64,000 bases of DNA from Collinsella sp. Its GTDB lineage: Bacteria; Actinomycetota; Coriobacteriia; Coriobacteriales; Coriobacteriaceae. The translations under genes were made by a program, and so were the position numbers. A model generated the notes under the pieces. That model worked only from the letters and a program-made list of their open reading frames with translations, was not told where the DNA came from and searched no databases. This document shows positions 1 to 8,597 of the stretch, one piece after another. The stretch is from assembly GCA_019414025.1 (NCBI GenBank), contig DXMU01000015.1, forward strand, positions 50,157 through 114,156. Direction: 5' to 3'. Position 1 is the first letter of the stretch; every line of letters begins with the position of its first letter.

Positions 1-656
1 ATCTCCATCATGCGCTGGACTTCCTTTTCGCGACCAATTACAGGGTCGAGCTCGCCGTCGCGCGCCTTCTGCGTGAGGTTGGTCGCGAACTGCTTGAGCG
101 TGTCGGTGCCACTCCCCTTTTGCTGAGAGGCATCCGAGCCGCTAAAGAACGGCAGGCCCGCACCGGGACGCCCGGCACCGGCACCGGCGAGCGGACGCTT
201 CTTGTCCTGGTCCTTGGCGGTGAGTTTCTCGATAGCCTTTTTAATGGAAGCAGACGACACGCCCAGGCGCATGAGGATGTCCATGGCCATGCCGTTGCCC
301 TCTTCGACGATGCCGATCAGCAAGTGCTCGGTCGAAACGTAGGTCTGGTTGTTCTCGCGTGCCACGCGGAAGGAGCGCTCCATCACGCTGATGACGAGCG
401 GCGTAAAGGCGAGCTTGGCAGCCTCGGTCTCCTCGCTGGGCTCGGGAACCGTGGTCTGGACCTCTTTGAGGGTATCCATGATGTCATCGTAGGAGATGTC
501 GAGCGAACGCAGTGCCTCGGCGGCAATGCCCTCGTCCTCCTTGGCAAGCGCGAGCAGCAGGTGCTCGGTGCCCACCTTATTTGAGTGCAGATCGAGCGCC
601 TCCCGCTTGGCCATGGACATGACCTTGCGCGCGCGATCGGTAAAACGGTCTAACAT
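1..656 (-). CDS. clpC: ATP-dependent Clp protease ATP-binding subunit ClpC, N-terminal part (cut by window edge)
   Basis: Hsp100 AAA+ unfoldase that feeds substrates to ClpP in the cytoplasm. The visible 218 residues begin MLDRFTDRARKVM and contain the two Clp_N repeats (about 1-75 and 78-150, the second around STEHLLIGIVEEGNGMA), a Gly/Pro/Ala linker, and the lead into NBD1 (KARDGELDPVIGRE). The rest runs off the left edge. The long N-domain followed directly by this linker suits ClpC rather than ClpB or ClpA. It is the last gene of a long minus-strand block. No CtsR-type heptamer direct repeat is evident upstream, so the regulator cannot be named from sequence. Confidence 0.95.
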   Translation of the reverse strand, partial: MLDRFTDRARKVMSMAKREALDLHSNKVGTEHLLLALAKEDEGIAAEALRSLDISYDDIMDTLKEVQTTVPEPSEETEAAKLAFTPLVISVMERSFRVARENNQTYVSTEHLLIGIVEEGNGMAMDILMRLGVSSASIKKAIEKLTAKDQDKKRPLAGAGAGRPGAGLPFFSGSDASQQKGSGTDTLKQFATNLTQKARDGELDPVIGREKEVQRMME

Positions 657-692
657 GCTAGTTCCTCTTAGACGAGCTAGTTTTTCAAACGC

Positions 693-717
693 AAAGCGCC
701 ACTCGTGGCGGCGCTTT
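693..717 (-). promoter_or_regulatory. Hairpin in clpC leader
   Basis: An 8-bp perfect stem (AAAGCGCC / GGCGCTTT) with a 9-nt loop lies 37-61 nt upstream of the clpC start. There is no T-tract, so it is not an ordinary terminator. It could be an mRNA-stability or regulatory structure. The 657-861 interval otherwise holds only a weak -10-like TATACT on the minus strand near 736-741. Confidence 0.3.
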
Positions 718-861
718 GGTCTCTTTACCCATATGGAGTATATGTTAACCGCTGGGGCCTTTTCCGCATGCAGCCATACGACAACGTCTACAAAAAAGGA
801 ATTGCCAGGTGCGTCTGCATCGGCCCAACGAGCGTGGATTTTTGGACACCCATTCCACGAG

Positions 862-919
862 CGTGGATAATCTCCCGTTTTGAGCCCGTAAACAAGCCAA
901 AAACGGGAGATTATCCACG
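862..919. repeat. Palindromic repeat, family A copy 1
   Basis: Perfect 20-bp arms (CGTGGATAATCTCCCGTTTT and its complement) around an 18-nt loop containing GAGCCCG and AAGCC. It lies in the 297-bp gap between clpC and thrE. A second copy with a near-identical loop lies at 2651-2714, which shows that this is a dispersed element and not a gene-specific terminator. Confidence 0.85.
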
Positions 920-953
920 TTCATGTTTTGCGGATCAGTTTCATTTGCTCCAA

Positions 954-2522
954 TTAGCTGGTGTGGCGCCAGCGAGGGTCGGTGAGTGTACGCGCCACAC
1001 CCAGGCCAACGGGCAAAAACGCCACGATGAGCACTGCACGCACAAACCAGCCGAGCATATTGACCGTGTCGAATGTGCACATGTAATACATCGAGCGATA
1101 CAGATACAAGCCCGGCACCATAATGACAATCGATGGCACCGTGAGGGCGATACGTGGGTAGGTGAGCTTGATTTCGGCTAAGCTCGCGAGCAGCCCCGAT
1201 ACCAGCGCGCCGATAAACGCTGCCGCCTCGGGAGGCATACCTACGCTCAGGCCCAGAAAGGGAAACAGCGTCGGCGCATCGACGAGCGTAAGGCGCAAGG
1301 TATTGGACACGGCGCCGATCAGCCCAGCTGCCGCGGCCATCTTTACCGGGCTGTTGAACATCACCGAGAAGCCGAATACGCCAACGAAGCTCATCACCAC
1401 GCGCAGGAGCGTAAGGGCAAGCGGCGAAAGGCCGAGCGGAGCAAAATCATCCGGTGCCAGCCCCACACACTCGGCAACCATCCAGCCCACAAGGGTCGCC
1501 ATCACAATAATCGACACGGCATACGAAAGACGCTCAATGCCGCTTCGCATATCGAGCTTAGCGATGTCGAGGCCTGCCGTAATGAGGGGAAAGCCGGGAA
1601 TCACAAAGAGCATGGCGCCGATATAGCCTTCTTGGTGCGACATTGCCCCCGGTACGACCTGGCCAAGGCCGAGCAATGCCAGCAGATACGAAACGCAAGC
1701 GAGCGCAACGCCAATCGTCAGCGCGCTAAACTGGCCAAGACCCTGCTTGAGAATATGAGAGCGAGCAAAGTTGCCAACACCAGCGCCTACGAATGCGCAG
1801 GCCATCTCGATAGGGCCGCCGCCGAGCAAAAAGACGAAGGCGCCGCAAGCACAAGCTGCCGCAAGGCCCTGTTGCCAGGGAGAGTAATCGGGTTTTGAAC
1901 TCTCAACGGTCTTGAGCATCTCGTGGTATTCGTGCACGGTAAACCGGCGCCCATACGTCTCGATTTCCTTTAGGAAGCTCTCCATCATCCAAATGCGATG
2001 GGTATTGACTCCCGTTGTGGGCAGGCTGACAACCTCGTTAAAGCAGTGGCCATCTTCGATGCAGGTGCACTCAAACGACAGAAGACTTAAGTCAACGTGG
2101 ACGGTGACACCGAGTACGGCGGCAATGCGATTCATGGTATCGCGTACACGCCAGGCACCCGTTCCGCTCGCGAGCATAAGCATACCGGTGCGGCAGATGA
2201 TGGATGACTTATCGGTGAGCGGCGCATCGACGGCAAGCTCATCGCCTGCCGTCACGATCTGGTGCCAGTCAGTTTTCATATGGAGCGCGCCGGCACGAAC
2301 GCCGTGGTGCATAGGGGCTCTCGAAAGCAGCGAGTCAAGGCGCGAAAGCTGTGGGGGCTCCGCTGATCCGACCTCAACCTCATCAGCCTCTTCATCGACC
2401 AGATCAAAGGAATCAAGCGGCGCTGGCTCGCGACGGTCGATCAGCTCCTCGTCCTCATCACCAAAGTAGTTGAACTGATCGAGCATGTCCTCTTCGATTG
2501 CACGCTCGCTCGCATCGTCCAT
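954..2522 (-). CDS. Threonine/serine exporter family protein (ThrE-like, fused two-domain form)
   Basis: A 522-residue integral membrane protein expected to export threonine or serine. An acidic cytoplasmic N-terminus (about 1-90, rich in D/E) precedes the ThrE domain (about 90-345, with the soluble GTGAWRVRDTMNRIA segment followed by several hydrophobic helices). A second small-helix ThrE_2 domain covers about 365-515. Many bacteria encode these halves as two proteins; here they are one chain. The ATG at 2522 has AAGGGAG 8 nt upstream. It is monocistronic and flanked on both sides by family A hairpins. The substrate is inferred from family only. Confidence 0.85.
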   Translation of the reverse strand: MDDASERAIEEDMLDQFNYFGDEDEELIDRREPAPLDSFDLVDEEADEVEVGSAEPPQLSRLDSLLSRAPMHHGVRAGALHMKTDWHQIVTAGDELAVDAPLTDKSSIICRTGMLMLASGTGAWRVRDTMNRIAAVLGVTVHVDLSLLSFECTCIEDGHCFNEVVSLPTTGVNTHRIWMMESFLKEIETYGRRFTVHEYHEMLKTVESSKPDYSPWQQGLAAACACGAFVFLLGGGPIEMACAFVGAGVGNFARSHILKQGLGQFSALTIGVALACVSYLLALLGLGQVVPGAMSHQEGYIGAMLFVIPGFPLITAGLDIAKLDMRSGIERLSYAVSIIVMATLVGWMVAECVGLAPDDFAPLGLSPLALTLLRVVMSFVGVFGFSVMFNSPVKMAAAAGLIGAVSNTLRLTLVDAPTLFPFLGLSVGMPPEAAAFIGALVSGLLASLAEIKLTYPRIALTVPSIVIMVPGLYLYRSMYYMCTFDTVNMLGWFVRAVLIVAFLPVGLGVARTLTDPRWRHTS

Positions 2523-2650
2523 ACAGGCGCTCCCTTCCTACCGACTAACCCCCATCCTAGGCAGCAACGGCTAAAGGAAACATAAAAGAGACGGCTGTCA
2601 TGCATGGAAGGCGCGACATAGCCAACGAGCCGATAAACCCTCGGCGAGAC

Positions 2651-2714
2651 GAGAGTGGATAATCTCCCGTTTTGAGCCCGCATACGAGCCAAAAGTGGGA
2701 GATTATCCACTCTC
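2651..2714. repeat. Palindromic repeat, family A copy 2
   Basis: Arms of about 23 bp starting GAGAGTGGATAATCTCCC, with one small mismatch or insertion in the right arm (AAAGTGGG instead of AAACGGG). The loop GAGCCCGCATACGAGCC matches the loop of copy 1 at most positions. It lies upstream of thrE. Confidence 0.85.
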
Positions 2715-3024
2715 ATTCTTCGAGCACTCATTTAAGTACGTCCCCAATGAGTACCAAAGTGCCGGCAGAAAAGGAACGTCCCCAAGTGCCAACCAGGGCA
2801 ACGCCGCAGGTAGAGGACGGACAGCGAGCGACGTCCAACTTGACAGCCAAGGCAACGCCGATGCCCTGGCAACGACAGCGAAAGCCCGCTAGAGCGAGCA
2901 AGGTGCCTTGAAACGAGGCGGCATTGACCTTCTGGTCATGCCGCCGAAGTTGAAAGGCAGATTGCCGCTCTGGCGGGCTTGCAGCGTCAACTGGTTACGC
3001 GGGTTGGTAAACCCGCGTAACCCC
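2715..3024. other. Intergenic region downstream of lysS with two hairpins
   Basis: About 310 bp with no convincing gene. It holds two copies of the decamer ACGTCCCCAA (near 2740 and 2780), a 12-bp stem hairpin at 2917-2945, and a perfect 13-bp stem hairpin at 2993-3022 (GGTTACGCGGGTT / complement), which sits immediately after the lysS stop. The last is the likely 3' end structure of lysS mRNA, although it has no strong U-tract. Confidence 0.5.
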
Positions 3025-4989
3025 CTAGTACATCTTTGCGCCGGCGGGGATGGAAGCGTCGAGCTGGATCAGGTTGAGGCGCTCCTCGCCCTCCTCCTCG
3101 TGGATGGCACTGATGAGCATACCGCAGCTGGAAATACCCATCATCTTGCGCGGAGGCAGATTGGTGATGGCGAGCAGCGTCTTACCGACCAGGTCCTCAG
3201 GCTCATAATAATCGTGAATGCCGGAGAGGATGGTGCGGTCGGTGCCGGTGCCGTCGTCGAGCGTAAAGTTCAGCAGCTTCTTGGACTTCTTGACGGCCTC
3301 GCACGCCTTAACCTTCACGGCGCGGAAATCGCTCTTGGAGAAGGTATCGAAGTCGACGAACTCCTCGAACAGCGGCTCAACGGCGATCTTGGAGTAATCA
3401 AACGTGGGCTTGAGCGGCTTGACGAACGGGCTTGCGGTGTTGCCGGTCTCGGCAGCCTTGGCAGCAGCGGCACCGGACTGGAAACCCTTCTCGGGCTTCA
3501 TGTGCGGGAACAGCAGGACGTCGCGAATGGAAGCCTGGTTGGTGAGCAGCATGACTACACGGTCGATACCGATGCCAATGCCACCCGCAGGAGGCATACC
3601 GTACTCGAGGGCACGCACGTAGTCCTCGTCGTACTCCATGGCCTCATCGTCGCCGCCGGCCTTCTCAGCCATCTGGGCAGCAAAGCGCTCAGCCTGGTCG
3701 ACCGGGTCGTTGAGCTCGGAGAATGCGTTGGCGTACTCGTGGCCGGCGATGACCAGCTCAAAGCGGTGCGTCAGACGCGGATCGTCCTCAAAGCGCTTGG
3801 CAAGCGGGCTGACCTCGATGGGATAATCGCACACAAACGTGGGGTTGACGATGGTATCCTCGCCCAGCTCGTCGTAGATCTCGGCGATGATCTTGCCAGC
3901 AGTCCACTCGGGCTTAATCTCCAGGCCCTTCTCGCACGCGGCGGCGGCAAGCTCCTCGACCGGCGTATCGATGGTGACCTTCTTGCCGAGCACGTCAGAG
4001 ACAATATCAGTCATGGGGCGGCTTGCCCACTCACCGGAAAGATCGATGGTCTGACCCTGGTACTCGATGACCTCGGGGTTGCCGATGGCCTTGTTGGCAG
4101 CCTTGATGACACCCTGGGCGAGCGCCTTCATGCCCTCGAGATCGGAGAAGGCACGATAGGCCTCCATCGTGGTGAACTCGGGGTTGTGGGTGAGGTCCAT
4201 ACCCTCGTTACGGAAGATGCGGCCGATCTCGAAGACGCGCTCAAAGCCACCGACGATGCAGCGCTTGAGGTGCAGCTCGGTAGCAATGCGCAGGTAGCAT
4301 TCCTGATCGAGCGCGTTAAAGTGTGTGATGAACGGCTTAGCCGTAGCGCCACCCTGGATAGTCTGCAGAATGGGGGTCTCGACCTCCATGTAGCCGTCGG
4401 ACTCCATAAAGCGGCGGAAGGTGGAGAGAATCTGCGAGCGCTTGCGGAAGGTCTCGCGAACATCGTCGTTGGCAATCAAGTCAACATAGCGCTGACGATA
4501 GCGGGTCTCCTTGTCGGAGAGGCCGTGGAACTTCTCGGGCAGCGGGCGAACGGCCTTGGAGAGCAGCTTCGCGCTCTTGGGGGCGACGGAAAGCTGGCCA
4601 CGCTTGGTACGCACGACCACGCCGGTCACGCCCAGGATATCGCCCAAGTCGAGGGCCTTAAGCGTGCTCCAGGCCGCCTCGTCCATGTCGTTAATACGGC
4701 AGAACAGTTGAATCTCGCCAGTCGCGTCGCGGACGACGATGAACATGATCTTGCCCTGGCCGCGCTTGGCGACCACACGGCCGGCGATCTTCACGACGTC
4801 CTCGGTGTCCTCGCCATCGGCAAGCTCGGCGTACTTAGCCTCGATATCGGCAACGTAGTCCTCAAGCTCAGAGTGCTCGGGATAGGGGTTCTGGCCCGCC
4901 TCGAACAGGGCGGCGCGCTTGGCCAGGCGGGTGGCGCGCTCGTCGTTGAGCGTCGATGCCTGATCTGCGGCGTTCTGGTTCTCTGCCAT
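3025..4989 (-). CDS. lysS: Lysine--tRNA ligase with C-terminal tRNA-binding (tRBD/EMAP-like) domain
   Basis: Class II aminoacyl-tRNA synthetase charging tRNA-Lys. An N-terminal OB-fold (about 65-175) precedes the catalytic core with motif 2 (FRNEGMDLTHNPEFTTMEAY) and motif 3 (GIGIGIDRVVMLL). At 654 residues it is about 150 longer than usual bacterial LysS. The surplus C-terminus (about 540-654) reads as a Trbp111/EMAP-type OB fold (FDTFSKSDFRAVKVKACE, NLPPRKMMGISSCGMLI), the module normally found at the end of MetRS. The ATG at 4989 has GAGGAG 7 nt upstream. GreA is the next gene upstream, separated by a terminator. Confidence 0.97.
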   Translation of the reverse strand: MAENQNAADQASTLNDERATRLAKRAALFEAGQNPYPEHSELEDYVADIEAKYAELADGEDTEDVVKIAGRVVAKRGQGKIMFIVVRDATGEIQLFCRINDMDEAAWSTLKALDLGDILGVTGVVVRTKRGQLSVAPKSAKLLSKAVRPLPEKFHGLSDKETRYRQRYVDLIANDDVRETFRKRSQILSTFRRFMESDGYMEVETPILQTIQGGATAKPFITHFNALDQECYLRIATELHLKRCIVGGFERVFEIGRIFRNEGMDLTHNPEFTTMEAYRAFSDLEGMKALAQGVIKAANKAIGNPEVIEYQGQTIDLSGEWASRPMTDIVSDVLGKKVTIDTPVEELAAAACEKGLEIKPEWTAGKIIAEIYDELGEDTIVNPTFVCDYPIEVSPLAKRFEDDPRLTHRFELVIAGHEYANAFSELNDPVDQAERFAAQMAEKAGGDDEAMEYDEDYVRALEYGMPPAGGIGIGIDRVVMLLTNQASIRDVLLFPHMKPEKGFQSGAAAAKAAETGNTASPFVKPLKPTFDYSKIAVEPLFEEFVDFDTFSKSDFRAVKVKACEAVKKSKKLLNFTLDDGTGTDRTILSGIHDYYEPEDLVGKTLLAITNLPPRKMMGISSCGMLISAIHEEEGEERLNLIQLDASIPAGAKMY

Positions 4990-5007
4990 AAGTTAGCTCC
5001 TCAAACT

Positions 5008-5040
5008 AAAACGCTCCCCAGGATTCGGTCCCAGGGAGCG
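5008..5040 (-). terminator. Rho-independent terminator of greA
   Basis: On the minus strand a stem CGCTCCC...GGGGAGCG is followed by TTTTAG, 29-61 nt after the greA stop and before lysS. Confidence 0.7.
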
Positions 5041-5068
5041 AAAACATACCTTTACGCGGGACCGTGGT

Positions 5069-5539
5069 CTAGCGTGCAATCTTGGCGATGGTGTAGACGC
5101 GAGTCTTGCCGGAAGGCGTAACGACCTCGACGGAGTCGCCCTCGCCGTGACCGATGATGGCGTGGCCGACCGGAGACTCGTTGGAAATCTTGTGCTCGAG
5201 CGAGTTGGTCTCGGTGGTACCGACGAGCGTGACTTCCATGACCTCACCGTTGGGATCAATCAGAGAAACGGTGGAACCGATGGAGACGGTCAGATCGCCC
5301 GTGGTGGCAGCAACCTGAGCGTTGGCGAGGATGGCCTGGATCTCGGCAATACGAGCGGCGTTCTGGGCCTGCTTGTCCTTAGCGGCGTCGTACTCGGAGT
5401 TCTCCGAAAGGTCGCCGAACGCGCGGGCTTCCTTGATGTCCTCGACGATCTCCTTGGCGTAATCGCCCTCACGCCAAGCGAGCTCCTCGACGAGCTTCTG
5501 GCGGCCCTCAGCGGTCAGTACGATCTGGCTTGCGTCCAT
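5069..5539 (-). CDS. greA: Transcription elongation factor GreA
   Basis: Rescues backtracked RNA polymerase by stimulating transcript cleavage through the secondary channel. The 156 residues match the usual GreA size. The N-terminal coiled coil includes the DAKDKQAQNAARI stretch, and the C-terminal FKBP-like domain carries SPVGHAIIGHGEGD. The start at 5539 (MDASQIVLTAEGRQKL) is chosen over a longer in-frame ATG because GGGGAGA lies 6 nt upstream of it. Confidence 0.96.
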   Translation of the reverse strand: MDASQIVLTAEGRQKLVEELAWREGDYAKEIVEDIKEARAFGDLSENSEYDAAKDKQAQNAARIAEIQAILANAQVAATTGDLTVSIGSTVSLIDPNGEVMEVTLVGTTETNSLEHKISNESPVGHAIIGHGEGDSVEVVTPSGKTRVYTIAKIAR

Positions 5540-5587
5540 ACGGATATCTCCCCAACTCTGATCAAACAATCAACTGTCAACAAAACG

Positions 5588-5620
5588 AAAAAGACCGGCT
5601 AGCCTGCGGGCAAGCCGGTC
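5588..5620 (-). terminator. Terminator of tatA
   Basis: The minus strand shows GACCGGCT...AGCCGGTC followed by TTTTTCG, just after the tatA stop. Confidence 0.8.
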
Positions 5621-5645
5621 AGGTGCTCACCCCAAAGGGATGGGA

Positions 5646-5921
5646 CTACTCTGCGTCCGCGTCGCTGTCCTCTGCCTGCTTCTTCTTGGCAGCAGCGAGC
5701 TTGGCCTCGAGCTCAGCGATCTCCTTGTCCTCCTCGGACTGCTCGACCACGACCTCCTCGGCCTGCTTGGTCTCGGCCTTATCGTCGCCCTCCATACCCT
5801 CACGGATATTCTTGACGGTAGAGCCGAGGGACTTGCCGAGCTTCGGCAGGTTCTTGGGCCCGAAGATAATCAGGACAACGACGAGAATAATGATGAGCTC
5901 AGGAGCCCTCAGTCCAAACAT
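5646..5921 (-). CDS. tatA: Sec-independent translocase subunit TatA/TatE family
   Basis: Forms the pore-like oligomer of the twin-arginine export system. The 91 residues begin MFGLRAPELIIILVVVLIIF, a single N-terminal membrane helix, then the FGPKNLPKLGKSLG hinge and amphipathic helix, then a charged Glu/Lys-rich tail of about 45 residues. The start at 5921 has GGAGG 5-6 nt upstream; a longer frame would run into the tRNA gene. TatB and TatC are not in this window. A plausible client is the twin-arginine lipoprotein at 57076. Confidence 0.93.
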   Translation of the reverse strand: MFGLRAPELIIILVVVLIIFGPKNLPKLGKSLGSTVKNIREGMEGDDKAETKQAEEVVVEQSEEDKEIAELEAKLAAAKKKQAEDSDADAE

Positions 5922-5994
5922 GTAGACCTCCACAATACAGCGAGACAAGCTCGAATGAGTATACCGCGGGTATCGCGGTATCACAACAATAGCT

Positions 5995-6022
5995 AAAAAA
6001 AGGGACCGCAAGAAGCGGTCCC
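5995..6022 (-). terminator. Terminator downstream of tRNA-Pro
   Basis: Perfect 8-bp stem GGGACCGC/GCGGTCCC with a TTCTT loop and a seven-T tail on the minus strand. Confidence 0.88.
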
Positions 6023-6033
6023 TCCTCATGCTC

Positions 6034-6110
6034 TGGTCGGGTTGACTGGATTTGAACCAGCGACCCCTGCGTCCCGAACGCAGTGCTCTACCAAACTGAG
6101 CCACAACCCG
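6034..6110 (-). tRNA. tRNA-Pro (anticodon CGG)
   Basis: Reads 5' CGGGTTGTGGCTC... with acceptor CGGGTTG paired to CAACCCG, anticodon stem CTGCG/CGCAG with loop TTCGGGA (CGG = proline), T-loop TTCAAAT, discriminator A and an encoded CCA. 77 nt. Confidence 0.96.
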
Positions 6111-6118
6111 TTAGCTCG

Positions 6119-6124
6119 ACTATA
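6119..6124 (-). promoter_or_regulatory. -10 element of tRNA-Pro promoter
   Basis: TATAGT on the minus strand, 8 nt before the tRNA 5' end. The -35 is not well conserved. Confidence 0.45.
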
Positions 6125-6159
6125 GTAACAAAGATTTTCGCCGCGTGCTAGATAAATTT

Positions 6160-7056
6160 TTATTTCTTTGGCGCTTCAATGCGAACCGTGTCGGAAACGA
6201 GCTCCGTTGCATAAGCCCACCAGCCGTTTTGTTGAGCCGTCGCCGCAAGATTGGCTGCCGTGGCGGCGCTATCGCAGAGAGCAAACGAGCAGGCACCCGA
6301 ACCGCACACGTTTGTGGCAATGGTACCGTCCTGTGAACGAAGCCAGTCGAGCACCGTTTGAATCCGCGGCTCCATCTGCGCGGAAATGACACCCAGGTTG
6401 TTGTGGACGAGCGCGTAGGCCGCCTCTGCGTCTCCCGAGCGAAGGGCAGATGCGATCGCTCCGGGCTTGTCCGCAGGCGCTGGGGTCTCGTCAAAACGTC
6501 GATAGGCTTCAATTGTTGAAACGCTTGCCTCGCGCGGCTTAACCAGCACGACGGGTGTCGCGGGAAGTGCGGGGTACTCGGTTGCCAGCACGTCTCCCCC
6601 ACCCACGTAAAATGCAGGGCTGGCATGCAAAAAGAAGGGAACGTCGGCGCCAATGCCGCGCGCGATGTTGTCCAGCGCGGGATCGGCACGGTCGATACCC
6701 CACAGCTCTGCCAAGGCGACAATGACCGCCGCGGCATCCGTCGAAGGACCGCCCAGGCCGGCACACAACGGGATGCACTTCTCGATCGTGATGCAGACGT
6801 TGGCTTCACGACCATAATGCTCGGCCATAGCGAGCGCAGCACGATACGCCGTATTCTTTTGCATGGGAAAGTCGGATGTCGGAATCGTCTGGACGGTCAG
6901 CGCCTGTGCCGGCGTAACCGTCACGGTATCGACAAGACCGACGGCTGCCATCAGGGAATCGACCTTATGGTAGCCGCGGTCGTCACGCTCGGTATGAACC
7001 CCCAGATAGAGGTTGATCTTTGCCGGCGCGGAAAGGGTCAGGGACCAATCGGTCAC
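6160..7056 (-). CDS. ispE: 4-diphosphocytidyl-2-C-methyl-D-erythritol kinase
   Basis: Phosphorylates CDP-methylerythritol, the fourth step of the MEP isoprenoid route; Dxs (first step) is at 54838. It is a GHMP kinase of 298 residues with PAKINLYLGV near residue 11, the ATP-binding loop PLCAGLGGPSTDAAA near 91-105 and a C-terminal VCGSGACSFALC motif 3 region. Pro-Ser-Thr replaces the commoner Gly-Ser-Ser in the loop. The veg stop lies 2 nt upstream of its start, so the two are probably co-transcribed. Confidence 0.95.
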   Translation of the reverse strand: MTDWSLTLSAPAKINLYLGVHTERDDRGYHKVDSLMAAVGLVDTVTVTPAQALTVQTIPTSDFPMQKNTAYRAALAMAEHYGREANVCITIEKCIPLCAGLGGPSTDAAAVIVALAELWGIDRADPALDNIARGIGADVPFFLHASPAFYVGGGDVLATEYPALPATPVVLVKPREASVSTIEAYRRFDETPAPADKPGAIASALRSGDAEAAYALVHNNLGVISAQMEPRIQTVLDWLRSQDGTIATNVCGSGACSFALCDSAATAANLAATAQQNGWWAYATELVSDTVRIEAPKK

Positions 7057-7058
7057 CG

Positions 7059-7355
7059 CTAGTGCTCCTCGAGCTGATTGCCGAGCGGGGTAAAAATGTG
7101 CTCGCCGCTCTCGGGGTCGAACAGCTCGACCTGGCCGGTGAGAACATCAATATACTGGTAGGACTGACGCGACTTGCGGCCACGGCGCTCGTCGACCTCG
7201 ACGATAAAGACTGCCGGATGGACGCTCTTGATGGTGCCCATGCGCTCGACGACGCGGGTGCGGCCCATGTTGGCCTTCACCTTAACGCGATCGCCCACCA
7301 TATCGGTCAGCTTCTCGTGGATGTCGTCGACGTGATTGACTTCCATCTCTTCCAT
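7059..7355 (-). CDS. veg: Veg family protein
   Basis: Small (98 residues) protein of the Veg/DUF1021 family, known in Bacillus as a conserved vegetative protein linked to biofilm control. Features include VGDRVKVKANMGRTR and a beta-rich core ending GEHIFTPLGN. The ATG at 7355 is preferred because GGAGG lies 8 nt upstream. It sits directly before ispE, as it does near ispE in Bacillus, which supports the call. The molecular function is not established. Confidence 0.88.
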   Translation of the reverse strand: MEEMEVNHVDDIHEKLTDMVGDRVKVKANMGRTRVVERMGTIKSVHPAVFIVEVDERRGRKSRQSYQYIDVLTGQVELFDPESGEHIFTPLGNQLEEH

Positions 7356-7505
7356 GAACAGGGCCTCCAGAAGATGCAATTCAAAAAGGGGATAATACCC
7401 CTAAGATAGACAAAACTCTAATACTATAGCACCCAGCTGCCGCCATACGCAAGTAGCTAAATAAACCCCGTCCCAAATACGTACCAGACGACAACCTCGC
7501 GTAAC

Positions 7506-7952
7506 CTAAAGACTATCGGTGTCCAAGACGATGGTGAATGGGCCGTCGTTGACCAAGTCGACTTTCATATCGGCACCAAAGATGCCGTGCGCCACGTGTT
7601 CGACATCTTGGCGAACGAGCGTCAGGAAGTACTCGTAGAGCTCGTTGGCAACATCGGGGGCGCCTGCATCGGTAAACGACGGGCGGCGGCCGTGACGGCA
7701 ATCGGCGAACAGCGTGAACTGCGACACCACGAGCACCTCGCCGTCGACATCGGCAAGTGCCAGGTTGGTCTTGCCGTTCTCGTCCTCGTTGATGCGCAAG
7801 CCCCGGAGCTTGCCCCACAGCTTATCGGCCTCGGCGCGCGTGTCGCCGTGGCCCACGCCCAGCAGCACCAGATAGCCGCGCCCAATTTTGCCCACGCACT
7901 CGCCGTCGACCGTCACGCCGGCGTTGAGTACGCGCTGCACCACCGCACGCAC
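7506..7952 (-). CDS. dtd: D-aminoacyl-tRNA deacylase
   Basis: Hydrolyses D-amino acids (and Gly mischarged on tRNA-Ala) from tRNA. The 148 residues match the family. MRAVVQRVLNAGVTVDG forms the N-terminus, and SQFTLFAD and NDGPFTIVLD are the two active-site motifs at the dimer interface. It starts at GTG 7952 with GAGGAG upstream, 3 nt after the rdgB stop, which indicates translational coupling. Confidence 0.96.
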   Translation of the reverse strand: MRAVVQRVLNAGVTVDGECVGKIGRGYLVLLGVGHGDTRAEADKLWGKLRGLRINEDENGKTNLALADVDGEVLVVSQFTLFADCRHGRRPSFTDAGAPDVANELYEYFLTLVRQDVEHVAHGIFGADMKVDLVNDGPFTIVLDTDSL

Positions 7953-7955
7953 GGC

Positions 7956-8597
7956 CTACTCCTCGCCCGTCAGTTTGGCGGACAGATGCTCGAGCGCGTG
8001 GAAACGATGGCTGATGGCGTTCTTCTCGTCCGCCGTCAGCTCGGCCATGGTCTTGCCCGGCGTGTCGACCGGCAGGAACAGCGGGTCATAGCCAAAGCCG
8101 TGATCGCCGCGGCCCTCGTGTGCGATAACGCCCTCGCAGGCGCCCTCGCCATAGGTGACCAGACCATCCGTGTCGATAAGCGCAACGACGCTCATAAAGC
8201 GCGCGGTGCGGTCCTCGTCCGCCACGCCTTCCAGGTTAACGAGAAGCTTGGCGTTGTTGGCGGCATCGTCTCCGTGCACGCCCGCATAGCGCGCGCTATA
8301 CACGCCCGGCTCGCCGTCCAGTGCGTCGACGACCAGGCCCGAATCGTCGGCAATGGCCATGAGCCCCGTCTCTTCGACGGCAGCCTGCGCCTTGATGATG
8401 GCGTTCTCCAAAAACGTCGTGCCGTTTTCCTCGGGATCCTCGAAATCACCCAGCTGGCCGAGCGCCACAAAGCGAACCTCGGGCATGACCTTGCCCAAAA
8501 TGGCCTCGATCTCGGTGAGCTTATGGGCGTTGCCCGTTGCCACGACAATGGTCGTCGCCGGGTCGAGGGTGTCGATGTCGATCTTCTCAAGTGCCAT
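7956..8597 (-). CDS. rdgB: XTP/dITP diphosphatase (RdgB/HAM1 family)
   Basis: House-cleaning pyrophosphatase that removes dITP, XTP and ITP. The 213 residues carry VATGNAHKLTEI near residue 20, the substrate loop DDSGLVVDALDGEPGVYSARYAG and GFGYDPLFLP. The ATG at 8597 has AAGGAG 7 nt upstream. It lies in a conserved rph-rdgB neighbourhood but is separated from rph by a family B repeat. Confidence 0.96.
   Translation of the reverse strand: MALEKIDIDTLDPATTIVVATGNAHKLTEIEAILGKVMPEVRFVALGQLGDFEDPEENGTTFLENAIIKAQAAVEETGLMAIADDSGLVVDALDGEPGVYSARYAGVHGDDAANNAKLLVNLEGVADEDRTARFMSVVALIDTDGLVTYGEGACEGVIAHEGRGDHGFGYDPLFLPVDTPGKTMAELTADEKNAISHRFHALEHLSAKLTGEE

Noticed and set aside
2715..2940. Small protein on the plus strand in the lysS-thrE gap
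   Set aside because: No ribosome-binding site, begins inside the family A repeat, and the translation is low complexity without any family.
2908..5121. Long open frame on the plus strand opposite lysS and greA
   Set aside because: It mirrors the codon structure of lysS, has no family motifs, and lysS is certain on the other strand.
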